From Heterostelium album PN500 (lineage: Eukaryota > Evosea > Eumycetozoa > Acytosteliales > Acytosteliaceae): DNA of 64,000 nt. The notes beneath the pieces are model-generated. The model was not told where the DNA came from and made no database searches. It saw only the letters and a list, made by a program, of their open reading frames with translations. Position numbers and translations under genes: made by a program. Positions 47,917 to 60,230 of the stretch are shown here, in pieces; position 1 is the first letter of the stretch; each line of letters starts with the position of its first letter. The DNA is taken from assembly GCF_000004825.1 (NCBI RefSeq), contig NW_008805074.1, positions 744,001-808,000 on the forward strand, in the 5' to 3' direction.

Positions 47917-50545
47917 TTATAGATTGTTGGTGTTGAGATTAGAGTTTAAAGCACGCTTCTTGGAGTAACGTGTGGAGACACCTGGTGGTGAGTCTTGTAA
48001 TGAACAGTAACCTTTCCAGGCTTCGTAGGAACCCTTGTTGAGTTCGGACTTCATCGAGTCGACCAAGTCTTCGAGCTCGTTGATACGCTTGGAGAGACGG
48101 TCGTTCTCAGTGAGTGCGTCGATCAAGCTGATCTTCATACGCTCGGCGTCGCTGTCGGTCTCGTTACGGAGTTTCTCCATGATCTTGACTTTGTCCTGGA
48201 GCATCTGGTATTCCTTCTCGAGCTGCTTCTTCTTCATCTTCTTCTCACCACCCTTGGTTGGAGTGAAGAACGACTTGGCCAACGACGACGACTCTACGGC
48301 TTTGGCGGATTGTGATTGCATCATTGGACTTGTGGTCGACGATGGGAATTGGGTGATGGTCATCATACTTGGAGAGGCACCGTTCGAGCTTGGCTTGGTT
48401 GGGGTGGCAGCAATGGTGTATCTAGAGGATTTTGGTGACTGTGGTGGATTTTGTTGGGAGAGACCGAGAACGAGAAGATTGTAAATTGGATTTTGAGAGA
48501 TCATTTATAAATTAGTTTGATTGGATTGAATTGAATTGAATTGAATTGATAATAAAAAGCGGAAATTAACTAGAGAATTATGAAAATTTAGATAGATTAA
48601 GAGTTAGAAAGGAAAGAGGAAGGAAGAGAAAGAAGAAGAAGAAGGTGGTAGACACAAACAAACTGAAAAAACAAAATAATAATAAATAAACTAAATAGAT
48701 AGATAATATTAAATTCTAACTAAATAATATAAATGATTAACTTATTGGTTGATTAATTGATTGATTTGATTTTTTTACTTTTACTTTAAAGAAGAAAGAG
48801 ATAATTTAATATCAAAAACAAAAATGGAAAATACAAATTTATATATGTTGGAATATTTTGGAATTGGAATTGAAAATGGATTGATTGGATTGAAATAACC
48901 AATGACTAATCACAGTAATGTATGGATGGACAGACGGACAGACAAAAGGATGTGTTGTGTTGTGTGTTGTTGTTGTGTTTGGTTGATGGAATGGGTATGG
49001 ATTGGTGAATGATATGATAATAATAATTCGATTGATATGGAAATGGAAAAAAGTAGAAAGAGGAAAAGTAGTAATATTTAAAGTAGAAAGATAGTGTAGA
49101 AATATAGTTAATAGCAATAATATATTTACCAAAGTATAGGTTTTTGCTGGATTGCTATCTATAACTAGAGAATTCTTAACAGGTGTAGATGAAATAGATG
49201 TTGTTGTTGTTGTTGACTTAATTGGAGTAATGGATTGAATGTTTGAGTTTTGGCTGCTTTTATTGCTGCTGTCTTTGTTGCTGGATGACTGTGGTGGTGA
49301 ATTGGTTATGTCATTGAGTGCCAAATCTGCGTTTCTCACCAATGCAGAGGTTGTCTTACGATGTGATTTGAATGGGTTGCTTGGTGTATTTTTCGATTTA
49401 TTGTATTTCTAAAGTGTATTGCAGAGAGTGGAAGAGAGGGGTTATTGTTAGTACATAATTTTAAATATCCAATTTTATTTTATATGTTTGTTTTAATATT
49501 AATGATGATGACAATGATAGTGATGATGTTATCGATGGTTTTCAATCGAAATGACGTATTATTCTTGAATTATAATTATAAATTAATAGTGCAATGAAAT
49601 ATAAAAGGATAAAATTAATTTAAAAATTGGTAATCAATCAATCACGATGATCTGATGTCAAGGAAAAGATAATGTTGTTGCTGACGATGATTGATTGATT
49701 ATATGTTTGTTTTAATATTATTTTTTGATTGTATGAGATTTGTCACTAGTCATATAGAAATAATTAAAATTTATATTGTATAAAAAGCAATCATATACAT
49801 ACTATCCACATTTTATTTTTTTGATTGAATTTTAAAGAAAAAGTAATACTAATTTATTCCAATGATTGATTGTTATATGATTGTTGTTGATTGTTATTGA
49901 ATTATGATGTCAATGACAAAGTAAGCAATATGATAATATTTAAACGGTGAATAATTTTTAATATTTCATTTTTAATAGCCACCACCAGTCGATAATTAAC
50001 TTAAATTACAATCACATTATATATTTAAGATGAGTGACTACCATTATATTTATTAATATAGTAATATTGAAAAATAGTAGATACGAATATTTAGTAGGAA
50101 ATGGGGGATATATATATTGTTATATTTATAGATAAAACCACACCACAAACAATTTTTTTTTATATATTTATATGGAAGTTTTCAATAATCAGATCGACAA
50201 AACAAAACACACACTAAATATAGTGATATTTCTTATTATAATAGTGATTTATTAATTAAAAATAAATATTATTTTATTTTTTTAAAAAAAGTATAATCAA
50301 AAAAAACTTAATTGGATGATAGTAATAATACAAATTTGTGTATGCGTTTTTTTTTTAAAAAAAAAGAAGAAAATTACAAGATAGGTAATTATAGATGAAT
50401 ATTAAGGAAGTCTTTTATTATTATTATATGTTATTGGTCCTTTTATAATATTATTATATTATAAGTGATTAGTAAGTATACTTACATCATTTTCTTGTTG
50501 ACAGTCAAGATATGAAATTGATTCCATTTGAATTTTAGATGACAT
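47917..50545 (-). CDS. Coiled-coil protein, unknown function
   Basis: The proposed model has exon 1 at 50545-50486 (MSSKIQMESISYLDCQQEND), exon 2 at 49408-49130 (a basic, Ser/Thr/Asn-rich stretch ending PAKTYTL) and exon 3 at 48438-47917, all in phase 0, giving 286 residues. Exon 3 has SPKSSRYTIAATPTKPSS, a basic KKMKKKQLEKEYQML segment and about 65 residues of heptad coiled coil (DALTENDRLSKRINELEDLV). The introns are long for this genome (about 1.08 and 0.69 kb). An ATG at 48504, in frame with exon 3 and preceded by a pyrimidine-rich leader, could instead start a separate 195-residue gene. The SP/TP sites upstream of a coiled coil suggest a cytoskeletal or cell-cycle protein, but I do not recognise it. 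Confidence 0.55.
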
Positions 50546-51202
50546 TTTATTTGAAATTGATTTTGATATTAATATATATATATATTTACAAAAAAGGTAA
50601 AGCGATTAGGTGTTTGTTTTTAAAAATAAATTAAAAGGTTAAAACTTTATTATTATCTTAAAATAAATAAATAAATAAATTGAAAAGCTATTAAACAATG
50701 GTTGATTGAATTAATGATTGATTGAAGTCAAAACAAAATAAAAAAGTTGAATAAGTTATTATAGGCGCGTTCTAAGCTTTTTAAATTAAATAATTCAAAT
50801 TTTTGATTATAATGCAAATGAATACTATCGTTTGACAGGTTTGTAACGGATATAAAATCAAATTGTGATTGTTTCTGAATAATTTTATTTGAAAGAAAAA
50901 AGTTTGTGTAGGAGGCGGTATATCAAGATATTAACCATTCAATTAATTACTGATTTTTAACGGTCAACTGTAACAAAGAAAAATGAATTTTAAAAAAAAC
51001 AGTTTTGAATTTGGCGCTCTCATTCAGCTTGTTAATTTTCAAAAATTTGAAATTCTATGATGTTCATTTTAACAAAAAATTGTGTGTGTTGGGTTGATTT
51101 TACTTTATTTGCTTGCACTAATTTGGTAATTGAACTGTTTGATCGATTAATATTCGTCAGATGTTTTGTTTTAATTAATTAATCAATCAAAAATAAAAGA
51201 AG
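50546..51202. promoter_or_regulatory. Divergent promoter, coiled-coil gene and anapc4
   Basis: The 657-bp spacer separates start codons on opposite strands. It contains TTTGGCGC at 51010-51017 and GGCGCG at about 50764-50769; both are rare CG-containing words in this AT-rich DNA and resemble E2F sites. The rest is AT-rich. Confidence 0.45.
51010..51017 (+). promoter_or_regulatory. E2F-like site TTTGGCGC
   Basis: It exactly matches the E2F/DP consensus TTTSSCGC and lies 186 bp upstream of the APC4 start codon, where a cell-cycle factor would be expected. Dictyostelids have E2F/DP and Rb homologues (established). Binding here is inference. Confidence 0.4.
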
Positions 51203-53049
51203 ATGGTTAATAATTCATATGTATTATTAAATGATAAAGCATCTGGAAATGATATAAAGTTAGCTAGATGTTGTCCATCGATGGATTTGATCGCTCTGCT
51301 CAGCCACAGTGGTCATATTGTCATACATAGATTTATCAATTGGCAACGATTGTTTTCAGTGGCGGCATCACAGTCCGTCGAAAATACATCGGATATTGCA
51401 ACGTCAATCGAGTGGAGTCCCAATGGAAAAGTACTAGCCGTTGGCTATTCAAGTGGATTGCTCTCACTCATCTCCATTGAGAATGGTAAAGAGATATATT
51501 GTACACGTGACACTTCACAATCATCGTCATCATCAGCTATAGTCAAACTATTTTGGATACAATACCAACAACGACAACTAAACACATTCAAACCAACCTA
51601 TTCCAATAATGAACAGTGTTTTCCTTCATTCTCACATTACACATTGGATAGAGAAGAGTAAGTTATTCTTTATTATTAACAACAACAACAATAACAACAA
51701 CAACAACTACAACAGCAGCAACAATCAGTTATAGAACTACTAATTAACTAACAAGATGTTTTTAGTGAGATGAGATCATTTCCATTAAGACATGATATAG
51801 ATACATTTGATATTTTAATTACAGTTACCGATAGTTCTATTATATCATTTTAGTAAGTAACATAGAAGAAATAGGATTGTTAGCAAACAAAACTAACTTA
51901 TTAACATGTTGTTGTTATTATTGTTAAGTGCATTTGGAGTAACATTGATAGGATCTATAGATTTATACAAGTTAATATCAGAGAAATATAGTTCACAACA
52001 CTTTTTGATAAAATCAATGAAGAGGGTTGAGGTTTCACAGGTTATGTTGTCAAAGGATTTCAATTGCTTGATGGTTTCAGTTGAGACTGACAATGGTTTA
52101 GCTATACTAATTGACATCGATACTACAGAGTTATCAACAAAGATAGCAGAGCTATTCGATGTCTCACTGAAAGTAACTACTTCATTGTGGTTATTAGAGA
52201 CTCTGGAGTATTACATCCGAGTCGATATCAACGACCGTTGGAATGACACATTCAACAATCAACTACTCTCCAAGTTTCAAACGTTCAACAAACTCCTAGC
52301 GGACTACGGTTATCCACTGACCGGAGAGTACACTCTGGAGTCAGAGCTCATAGAGATGATGATGACAGGCGTTGCATCGTCGGCACTCACACAGTTTCTC
52401 ACGAACAACGTCAATGTTAAGCAGATGCGTTCCTCGACAACGAGATCATTGGATTCGCTCAGAGAGGTGCTAGTCGGTAAGATGTTGTCGTTGTATACCA
52501 ACCTGTTGAGCCAATTGACTACGTTGTGTAGTTTGTCGAGTTGGACCAATCGATTCGGATCACTGTTGAACGGCGAGCAGCTACAGAGTGTAATTGCAGA
52601 GTTTGGTTGTTTCGGCATGAGGTTAGAGTTGATGGATACACTGATCACCAACGCCGAACGAAAGTATTCATCGTTGTTTACATGGTTGCAAAAGGTACAG
52701 TTACAACTCAGTGAAGACACCCCACAGGAAAGACGTAGTGCATTCTACGATGAACTACATATAGTCGAGCTTTTAGAGCAAGGTTTACAACTAGATCCAC
52801 TAGGTCCAACACATATCAACCGACTACTAAATAATGATTATATGCCAACTTTTAAATTAAAATATAACATTAATAATAACGACGATAGTAATAATAATAG
52901 TAGTAGTAATAGTAAATCATTATTAGATGAATTTAATGAAGTATCAACAAAGTTAAGAAATACATTGAATCTCTCAGTAAACAAAACGATTGTAGATAGA
53001 TTTAAGATTGTAAATATAACACCTTTATGTATGTTCGAGAAAGTAGAGC

Positions 53050-53099
<50 letters not shown>

Positions 53100-53732
53100 A
53101 AACAAAGATTTTTATCATCATTTGAATCACATTTAGATGGTGGAGATCAGATTGTAGTTACTTTTATGACACCTGGTTGTAGTAAGATATTCATTGGTAT
53201 TAAAGAAACGAAAATATGGAAGTTTGGTTGTATACTACTAGATGAAGATTCAGCAGCCGAACGTTTAGATGATATGTTTATTTATAAAGACGATTTATTA
53301 TGTTTAATATCAAAGAATATTAATAATGAGAGTAACAATAATAATAATAATAATAGTATAAGAGAATCAACTTTTATAAAACAATTTAATTATAGACAAG
53401 ATTTAGAATATATGTTATTGGGGGTAAATATACCGCCTTCGACAGTTATGGTGGATCTATTGGATGGATTCCTATGTCAAGCTGCACCAAATACACCAAT
53501 CAAGTCAAGACAAGTTGCACCCGAGCTCACTAAATCACTGACAACCAAGAGAATCAATGTATCAATCGATAGAAACGTTATAGCAGTTACTTTAGGTACC
53601 AGAAGAACTCTTGTCTTTGATTTAGCAGATGACGAAGAACAAGAAGAAGAAGAAGAGGAAGAAGAAGAAGAAGAACAAGAGCAAGAGCAAGAACAAGAGC
53701 AAATGGAAGAGAATGATACAGTTAATGAATAA
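51203..53732 (+). CDS. anapc4: Anaphase-promoting complex subunit 4 (APC4)
   Basis: Exons 51203-51657, 51766-51852 and 51929-53732 join to 781 residues, close to the usual APC4 length. The N-terminus has WD40-type strands (SMDLIALLSHSGHIVIHR, IEWSPNGKVLAVGYSSG), followed across the second intron by SIISFYAFGVTLIGSIDL. The central helical APC4 domain follows (LVGKMLSLYTNLLSQL, then ERKYSSLFTWLQKVQLQL, then RLLNNDYMP). APC4 is a scaffold subunit of the APC/C ubiquitin ligase, joining the platform with APC1 and APC5; the complex drives anaphase and mitotic exit. Lineage-specific features are about 17 consecutive CAA (Gln) codons at 53049-53099 and a C-terminal Glu/Gln tail. Its 3' end converges on the SDR gene 280 bp away. 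Confidence 0.88.
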
Positions 53733-54013
53733 ATAAATATTAACATATGTTAATAATTATCAAATATAATCTATAGAGATAGATGTGGATTGGATTGGAT
53801 TTATGAAATATTTAATTTACAAATTTAACTTTATTATTTCTCTGTGATTAATAAAGGAATATTTTTTGTTTTTTTTTTTTTTTTTTGTTTTTGGTTGGGG
53901 AGGATGGATGTTATGAACATGAATAATCTTGATTATTGTTGTTATTTGAGCGTGGTGAATGATGACGATATTAATTATGTAATTCTCTATTATCTTATGC
54001 TTGGATGATCATC
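53733..54013. other. Convergent 3' spacer
   Basis: Short AT-rich spacer between the convergent APC4 and SDR genes. It includes a T-run of about 15-18 near 53870-53886. Nothing else. Confidence 0.4.
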
Positions 54014-55193
54014 TCATCTCATTGGATGAGTTTCACCCTCTACCAAACCATCGGGATGTTCATTGTCACTGTTGTCTCTGCTGTTTGGCTGTTGTTCTTT
54101 TGGTTGTTGTTCTTCATCTTGTACACACTTCTCCAGGTAGGTCCAAAGATTGTCTATCTCCTCACGTGTCGACTCTGTGTCTTTGGTGAGGTGTTTGGCT
54201 GTAAGTTCACGATCTTCGTAGAATCCTCCGGATTCATTCTCGACGGTGGGCGACACCGCTAGCCACACTATGGTATCGGCGCCTTGTTCTGGTGTACGCT
54301 GTATACCGCGTGTCAACACATTGAAGGTGGGCATGGCGGTTGCAAGCTGCGGCGTTGCCACCCATCCCGGATGCATAGAGTAAAAGTTTGTATTGTAATC
54401 TGCATATCGCTCGGCAAACAGTTCCGTCAAGTATATCAATGCGCGTTTGGTCTGTGCGTAGGTCACCGACGGGTTCCAAGACTTGGAGTGGCTCGATCCG
54501 GTGAATTCAAAGTCAGAGTGCATTCGTTGAGTGAGAGCGCCACCCGACGACACGAATATGACACGCGCTTTATGTTGCTGATTGGCGTCGCCGCTGTGCA
54601 TCGCTTTCAGGTAGGGCAGCAGCAGCGAAGTTGCCAAGTAGGGACCGAGCAGATTGGTTGCGAATGTCATCTCGTGGCCTTCGTCTGTGGTGGTGCGGTG
54701 TGACATCATGACGCCGGCATTCAATATCAACACATCGATTCGTTCGCCTTCATCGATCATCTTTTTTACAAACAGCGAGACGTCGCGCTTCCTCGACAGA
54801 TCATGTATATGAAGAAATACATTTTCAGAACCTGTTTCCTGTATGATATTAAATAATGCTTGTTCTCCACGTTCCTTATTCCTACAAATCATATGTACAC
54901 GTCCTCCTCTTCCTGTTTTACAAATGATAGAGTAATAATAATCATATTAATTTCAATTTGAGATTGCGATTAATCAACCAAGTAATCAACAAGTTTAATA
55001 ATAATAACATACTCGCTAAATCTAAAGCAGTTGCATATCCAATACCAGAGTTGGCACCTGTCACAACAAAGTTGGTATCTGGATAGTTTATTGATGTTAG
55101 ATGTTCAGGTACGAATCTACTACTCTTTTTTTCATATGCAGATCTTGTATAATTAAATGCACCTCTCCACATCCATTTTGTAAATGCCAACAT
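54014..55193 (-). CDS. Short-chain dehydrogenase/reductase, DHRS12-like
   Basis: Exons 55193-55013 and 54912-54014 join in frame to 359 residues. The classical SDR Rossmann fold is visible: cofactor motif TGANSGIG at residues 45-52, NAGV in DVLILNAGVMMSH, Ser in VIFVSSGGALTQR, and the catalytic YxxxK in VTYAQTKRALIYL. GRVHMICRNKERGEQAL after the second strand, with its basic residues, suggests NADP(H). SMHPGWVATPQLA follows, as in the retinol-dehydrogenase/DHRS12 branch. The N-terminal segment (MLAFTKWMWRGAFNYTRSAY) could associate with a membrane or organelle. The substrate is unknown. The C-terminal ~35 residues are Gln/Glu/Asn-rich and outside the fold. Exon 2 is clearly GC-richer than its surroundings. 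Its start codon is divergent from the GH9 gene. Confidence 0.9.
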
Positions 55194-56042
55194 TGTTGAT
55201 TTATTATAGGTTATTTATTTTTTTATTATTTACTATTATTTAACAAATATTAATATCTTTCTTCTTTTCTCTCTCTTTCTTCTCGCAATCTCTATCTCTC
55301 TATCTCTTTCTCTCTCCTCTTAATTTTATTATTTTTTATTTTTTAGATAGAATAAATGATATAAAAAGTAATAAATGTTTGTTATTTAACACACACTTTT
55401 TTGGAAGAAACAACAACAACAACAACAACAATAAATAATTAAATAAATAAATGATAAAATAATAAATAAAAATTAATTAAAAAAATAATAATACATATTT
55501 TGTTGTCTCAACAACAAACAAACAAAACAACACACCACCACCACTAAACTTCAAGTACTCATGTTAATTGTTAATAGATTTGCTTGACATGACAACATCA
55601 ACCACCATTATCTCTTATTTAATAATCAAAAAGATATTAATTAAATTTGAATTCAATTTGCAAAAAAAATAGAATTAACCTCTGTTGCATATTATTACAT
55701 CAATGAGTGAACTTCACTATTTTATTAAATTTGTGTATATCTAAAAAATAATATGTAATCGTTAAATTATTACAATACGAATATCATATCTAGCTATATT
55801 TGTAAAAGTTACAATGTATTATTTAGTAATATTATTACTAAATAATATGAATTTATAAAAGAATGAATAACTTAGCTTTGAGAGATTTAGTAGTTATATA
55901 TCTTTTGAAATCTATTATTATTATTAGATTTCTATTTTAAAGATTAATACTCGTTGATATATACAGATAAGAAGATTTACAGAAGTTAAAACTACAAATG
56001 TAAAAGTAATAATAAACTATTATTAAAAGATTACAAGTAAAA
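55194..56042. promoter_or_regulatory. Divergent promoter, SDR and GH9 cellulase genes
   Basis: The spacer starts on the SDR side with a CT-rich tract (about 55258-55320). AAC repeats follow near 55412-55430, then a CA-rich box at about 55519-55545 (acaacacaccaccaccac) that resembles GBF-type developmental sites. An AT palindrome, agtaatattattact, lies at about 55826-55840. Confidence 0.4.
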
Positions 56043-57955
56043 ATGTTAAAGATATCAAGATCATCATCAATATTCATTTTTATGCTATTGTATCATACTT
56101 CTACCAATGTTCAATTTATAAATGGTATGGTTGGTGTTTGTTTACTTTTTACAAAGAAATAGAACAATAGAATATATTCGAAAAGTTTACTTTATAGTAC
56201 TAACGAAAATAAATATATTTTGTTGCAGGTCAACGTCCAACTACTTTCGAGCCATTGACATCAAGTGACTATTGTGAAACATTACAATATGCATTGTTGT
56301 TTTATAAGTATAATAGAGCAGGTGAATTGCCAAACAATTTCGAAATACCATGGAGAGGAAACTCTGTACCACAAGACGGTGACTTTTGTAATGGATACTT
56401 TGATGCCGGTGACACCGTTAAATTCGTACTGCCAATGGCATCGGCCATGACCATGTTGAGTTTTTCATTCTTGGAATTCGAGAGGAATGTAGAGGCTTGC
56501 GGCCTTACAGAGTTGTTCCTCGATGACATCCGACATGGAACCGACTGGCTAATGGTGGCACACCGCTCGCCAAACGAGATGGTCGCACAAATCGGTAATG
56601 CAAAGAGTGATCATGAAATATGGTAAATAGATATCTATCAGTATTAATGGGCAATTCATCAATCTTTACTTACTAATATTGTTGTTTAACTTTTCATCAA
56701 ACTTTTAAGGGTTCCACCTGAACTAAACAACTTGGAACGTCCTGTCTATTGGCTCAATCCTGAGACGCCAGGCACTGAGGTGGCTATGGAAGCATCGGCA
56801 GCACTGGCGGCTGCATCGATTGTATATAGAACAAGAGATGCTGGCTATTCAGAGAAACTACTTCAGCATTCAAAGCAGCTTCATGAATTTGCTTACAAGT
56901 ATCAGGGAAACTACAGTGAAGCACTTCCCTTGACAGAGCGTGGCTACTATCTCTCCACATCCGGCTATAATGACGAGATTGTTTGGGCAACTATATGGTT
57001 GTATCGCGCCACTGGCGATAAGAAGTATTTCGACGACGCCAAGTCGTATTATAAGCTCTATGGCATCGGTCCAACTTCGCGTACGAACGTCTCGATGAGT
57101 TGGGATCAAAAGTCGCCTGGCTCTTCGCTTCTAATGGCAAAGCTAACGAATGAACCCGAGTATCACGGGGATATTGAGGGTTATTTTGATAATTGGTTAC
57201 CAGGTGGGGTTATTTCGAAAACCTATGGTGGGTTGGCACACTACGACGACTGGGGTTCCTGTCGGTATGTCGCCAACACTGCATTCCTGGCGAGTGTCTA
57301 CGGTGACAGCCGCTACACTGGCTTTACAAAACAACAGATTAACTATCTGCTCGGTGACAATCCGCAGCATCAGTCATACGTAGTCGGTATCGGGCCAAAC
57401 TTCCCGGTGAATCCACATCACCGTGCATCGCACCACTCTGAGCAGCGGAGTAGAGAGTTCCCAAAAAACAACCTATTTCTCTTGAAGGGTGCACTAGTCG
57501 GTGGACCCTATCTGAATGGATCGTACAGTGACAACCGACTGGATTTCTTTGAGAATGAAGTCGCTCTCGATTACAACGCTGGCTTTGTTGGAGCGTTGGC
57601 ATATCTTGTCAACCCAAAGGTGGGCGACGCACTTACCATTCGTAGACCGACACCGGCCAAAGATCTCCATCCCAAGCTCTGGGAAACTGATACCTGGTTG
57701 AACAACGAGGCACATCAATATCTATCGACACCGGCGTCACCCGTATACATCCCAGCGGCAACAACTCCACCACCGGGAATGCCATCGACCACACTTCCCG
57801 GAACATATCCACCGACATCGACAGCTCATCCATCAACTCCCACAACAACAGACAACCTCCCACCTACTACCACTTCATACTCTACTTCATCCATCCTTAA
57901 CCCAACAACCATTCGTAATATACTTATTGGTTTACTATTAATTATAATTCTATAA
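56043..57955 (+). CDS. Glycoside hydrolase family 9 cellulase, probably GPI-anchored
   Basis: Exons 56043-56124, 56229-56622 and 56710-57955 join to 573 residues. A signal peptide (SSSIFIFMLLYHTSTNVQF) precedes one GH9 catalytic domain (about 35-490). Hallmarks are YNRAGELP and WRGNS; CNGYFDAGDTVKF with the nucleophile/base Asp pair; the His signature NPHHRASHH; and the catalytic Glu region NEVALDYNAGFVGAL. GH9 endoglucanases invert and cut beta-1,4-glucan. Dictyostelids make cellulose in stalk and spore walls, and Dictyostelium CelA acts at germination (family knowledge). The C-terminus is a Pro/Thr-rich O-glycosylation-type linker and then ILIGLLLIIIL ending at the stop, typical of a GPI-anchor signal. 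No cellulose-binding module is present. The catalytic exon is GC-rich. Confidence 0.93.
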
Positions 57956-58245
57956 ACAATAAATAAATAGAATAGTTAGATAAAGAACTAAATGATATGT
58001 GTTTTTTATTTATAAATAAACAAAGAAAATATAAATGAAACTGTTAACAGTTCACATTTATATTTGTTTGTTTGTTTGTTTTTTCATTTTGATATGATTT
58101 GATTGATTTCAATTGAAAGTTAATGCTGTAGCTGTTTTTTAAACTCGTGTGTATATGAGTGATTATCAATCAATCAATGGCATACAAATAGTTGGTTGGT
58201 TGGTAGTTTGGTTGGTTATTTACATAATCATCGATGAATGATTGA
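57956..58245. other. Convergent 3' spacer
   Basis: 290-bp AT-rich spacer between convergent gene ends, with TTTG and GTTG repeats. Nothing else. Confidence 0.4.
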
Positions 58246-58986
58246 TTATTTCTGTTGAACTTGGTTGAATGGATTCTCGGGTGCCTTCAACCATTGATTC
58301 CACAACAGCTGTTTGACTTGTGTGAATCTCAACGATGGATTCTCTTTTCTCAGTTGTGGTAGGTTCTGCTCTTCGTATGCCTGGTAGGCTGCCTTCATTC
58401 TACGCTCTGGATGCTCCTCGGAATTGGTGGTAGTGGACAACATCTTGATGGCGTCATGCACCTCTCTTGCCTCGTGATAGTCACCTCCTTCCTTCATTCT
58501 CTGCTCTCTCAACACATGATTGATATTCTCTTGAAGATCGAATGTATCTTCATCGTCATCGTCACCACCTCTGCCACTACTTGTTGTTGATGTTGTAGTA
58601 GTTGTAGTTGTAGTTGATCCACCAGCCGATGTATTAAGTGCAGCTCTTTGTCTTTCACGTTCCTTCTGGTCACGTTCCTTTTGTTGCTCGATTTCGAAAC
58701 GTGTTAGCTTAGCAGTGTCTTTGCCTTTACCGTACTTTTGCTTGAGATCTTGTTCTTCCGCCTCCAATGCTTTCTTGTTCTCCAACTTTCTCTTTGCTTC
58801 CTGTGCTTTTCTCTCTGCTTCCTCTTGTCTCTTTTTTTCCTTTGCAATCACCTTTGAATCGGTCTCTGCCCACTCTGCATCTTCCTTTGCCTTTACCTTT
58901 TTTTCATTTTCATTTCTCTTTACCTCTGCTTTCTTTGCTCTTGCTTCCTCCGACTTTGAGTTTGTACCGAATTTCTTTCCACCCAT
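58246..58986 (-). CDS. CCDC124 homologue (ribosome-associated coiled-coil protein)
   Basis: A single exon of 246 residues. The N-terminal half is a long charged Lys/Glu helix that begins MGGKKFGTNSKSEEARAKKA and contains EAERKAQEAKRKLENKKALE, as in CCDC124 and yeast Lso2. The C-terminus carries the conserved block HPERRMKAAYQAYEEQNLP, then LRKENPSLRFTQVKQLLWN and WLKAPENPFNQ. A Ser/Thr/Gly linker with an acidic stretch (about 130-160) is lineage-specific. CCDC124/Lso2 binds the ribosomal GTPase centre and tRNA path, and is linked to translation recovery from dormancy (family knowledge). That would suit spore germination, but this is inference. Confidence 0.92.
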   Translation of the reverse strand: MGGKKFGTNSKSEEARAKKAEVKRNENEKKVKAKEDAEWAETDSKVIAKEKKRQEEAERKAQEAKRKLENKKALEAEEQDLKQKYGKGKDTAKLTRFEIEQQKERDQKERERQRAALNTSAGGSTTTTTTTTSTTSSGRGGDDDDEDTFDLQENINHVLREQRMKEGGDYHEAREVHDAIKMLSTTTNSEEHPERRMKAAYQAYEEQNLPQLRKENPSLRFTQVKQLLWNQWLKAPENPFNQVQQK

Positions 58987-59304
58987 ATTGTATTGTATTG
59001 TATGTTGTTATCTCCGCACTACTATTGAACAAATTAAACAAATCTTAACTAATTTCAATCTTAAATGAAACAAAACAAAACTATTCTCCTCTTTTGTTTT
59101 TTTTTTTAATAATAAATCGATGAAAAACAAAAGAAAATTTAGAGAAACAAAAAATGATGTGGACAAAGGTGGAATCAAGAAAAAAAAAAAAGTGTTGTTG
59201 CAGAATCAAACTAATAATAATTGTGTATGGTTTGTTTTTTTTTTTTGCAAATATATATACATTTTATTTTAATTTATATTTTAATATTATTATTACAATA
59301 TATT
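58987..59304. other. Noncoding, promoter of CCDC124 gene
   Basis: AT-rich 318-bp spacer with T- and A-runs. It probably holds the CCDC124 promoter and the 3' UTR of the EAF6 gene. Confidence 0.4.
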
Positions 59305-60018
59305 TTAACCATTCCTTTTTTTAAGTTTATCTGTTGTTTTCTTTCTTTTTATAACTTCTTCTTCTTCTTTCAAATTACTATCGGTTGCATTTTTATCATT
59401 AACCTAGAAAGATAGATATCAAATAACAAAAAATAAAATTAGTTATTTGCAAAATGTTGGTTATCATTATTATCAAAGAAATCTTGGTAAAGATTTGTTT
59501 GTTGTTTGTTCATAATAATAGAGTTGCTGCTTGTTTTGGCAAAAAAAAAAATGAAAATGAAAATGATGACTTACAGAATTTTGGTATGTAACAGAGGACG
59601 TTGAGAATAATCGATCGACTTCACGCCATCTTAGTTTCTTTAGTGCACCACTACCAGAGACATAACCATCCCAACCACGAATTACATTACCAATATGATG
59701 AGTTTCCTCCAGATAGCGACCTTCCAACGCATAGATCTGTCGTTCAAGCGATGCAATCTTGCTTTCGATATTCTGTTTCTCTTCCACCAGTGAATCGATC
59801 TCTGCAAGTACCTCTGATTTCTCTCTAAGCTTAACTATTGGTGTTTGTAATTGTTGTGAAGTATTGTCATTGTTGTTGTTTACACTAGATGACGTTAAAT
59901 TATTATTGTTTGTATTTGTAGTTGTAGTAGTTGTAGTTGTAGAAGTAGAGGAAGAAGATTCATCTCCACTATCATCAATATCATCTGCGGTATCTATATC
60001 AGAAGATTTCTCATCCAT
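59305..60018 (-). CDS. EAF6 homologue, histone acetyltransferase complex subunit
   Basis: Exons 60018-59575 and 59403-59305 join in phase 0 to 180 residues. After an acidic and Thr/Asn-rich N-terminus (~60 residues), the EAF6 domain spans about 62-148. It has a coiled coil (KSEVLAEIDSLVEEKQNIES), then IYALEGRYLEETHHIGNVIR and GWDGYVSG, ending RLFSTSSVTY, the order found in yeast Eaf6 and human MEAF6. The second exon adds a basic tail (VIKRKKTTDKLKKRNG). EAF6 is a small structural subunit of NuA4/Tip60, HBO1 and MOZ acetyltransferase complexes in the nucleus. Stopping in the intron instead would add a different short tail, but the acceptor at 59403 keeps frame and is well formed (tttctag). Confidence 0.88.
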
Positions 60019-60230
60019 CTTTTACTTTTACTTTGTCTTGATCACAAAAAAAAAAAAGGTTGTTGTTGTGTAGTGGCAAAAAAATTAACCGTTTTGATCA
60101 AAAAATTTGAAATTTTTTTTATGTGTTTTCAGGCAAAATGATTGGCAATTCGTTTTTCCAGTTTATAAATAATTATAATCATAATTAAATTGTTTTATTT
60201 AAAATAAAGTTTAAAAGATAAAATTAAAAT
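60019..60230. other. Short spacer
   Basis: 212-bp AT-rich spacer: promoter of the EAF6 gene and 3' flank of the secreted-protein gene. Confidence 0.35.
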
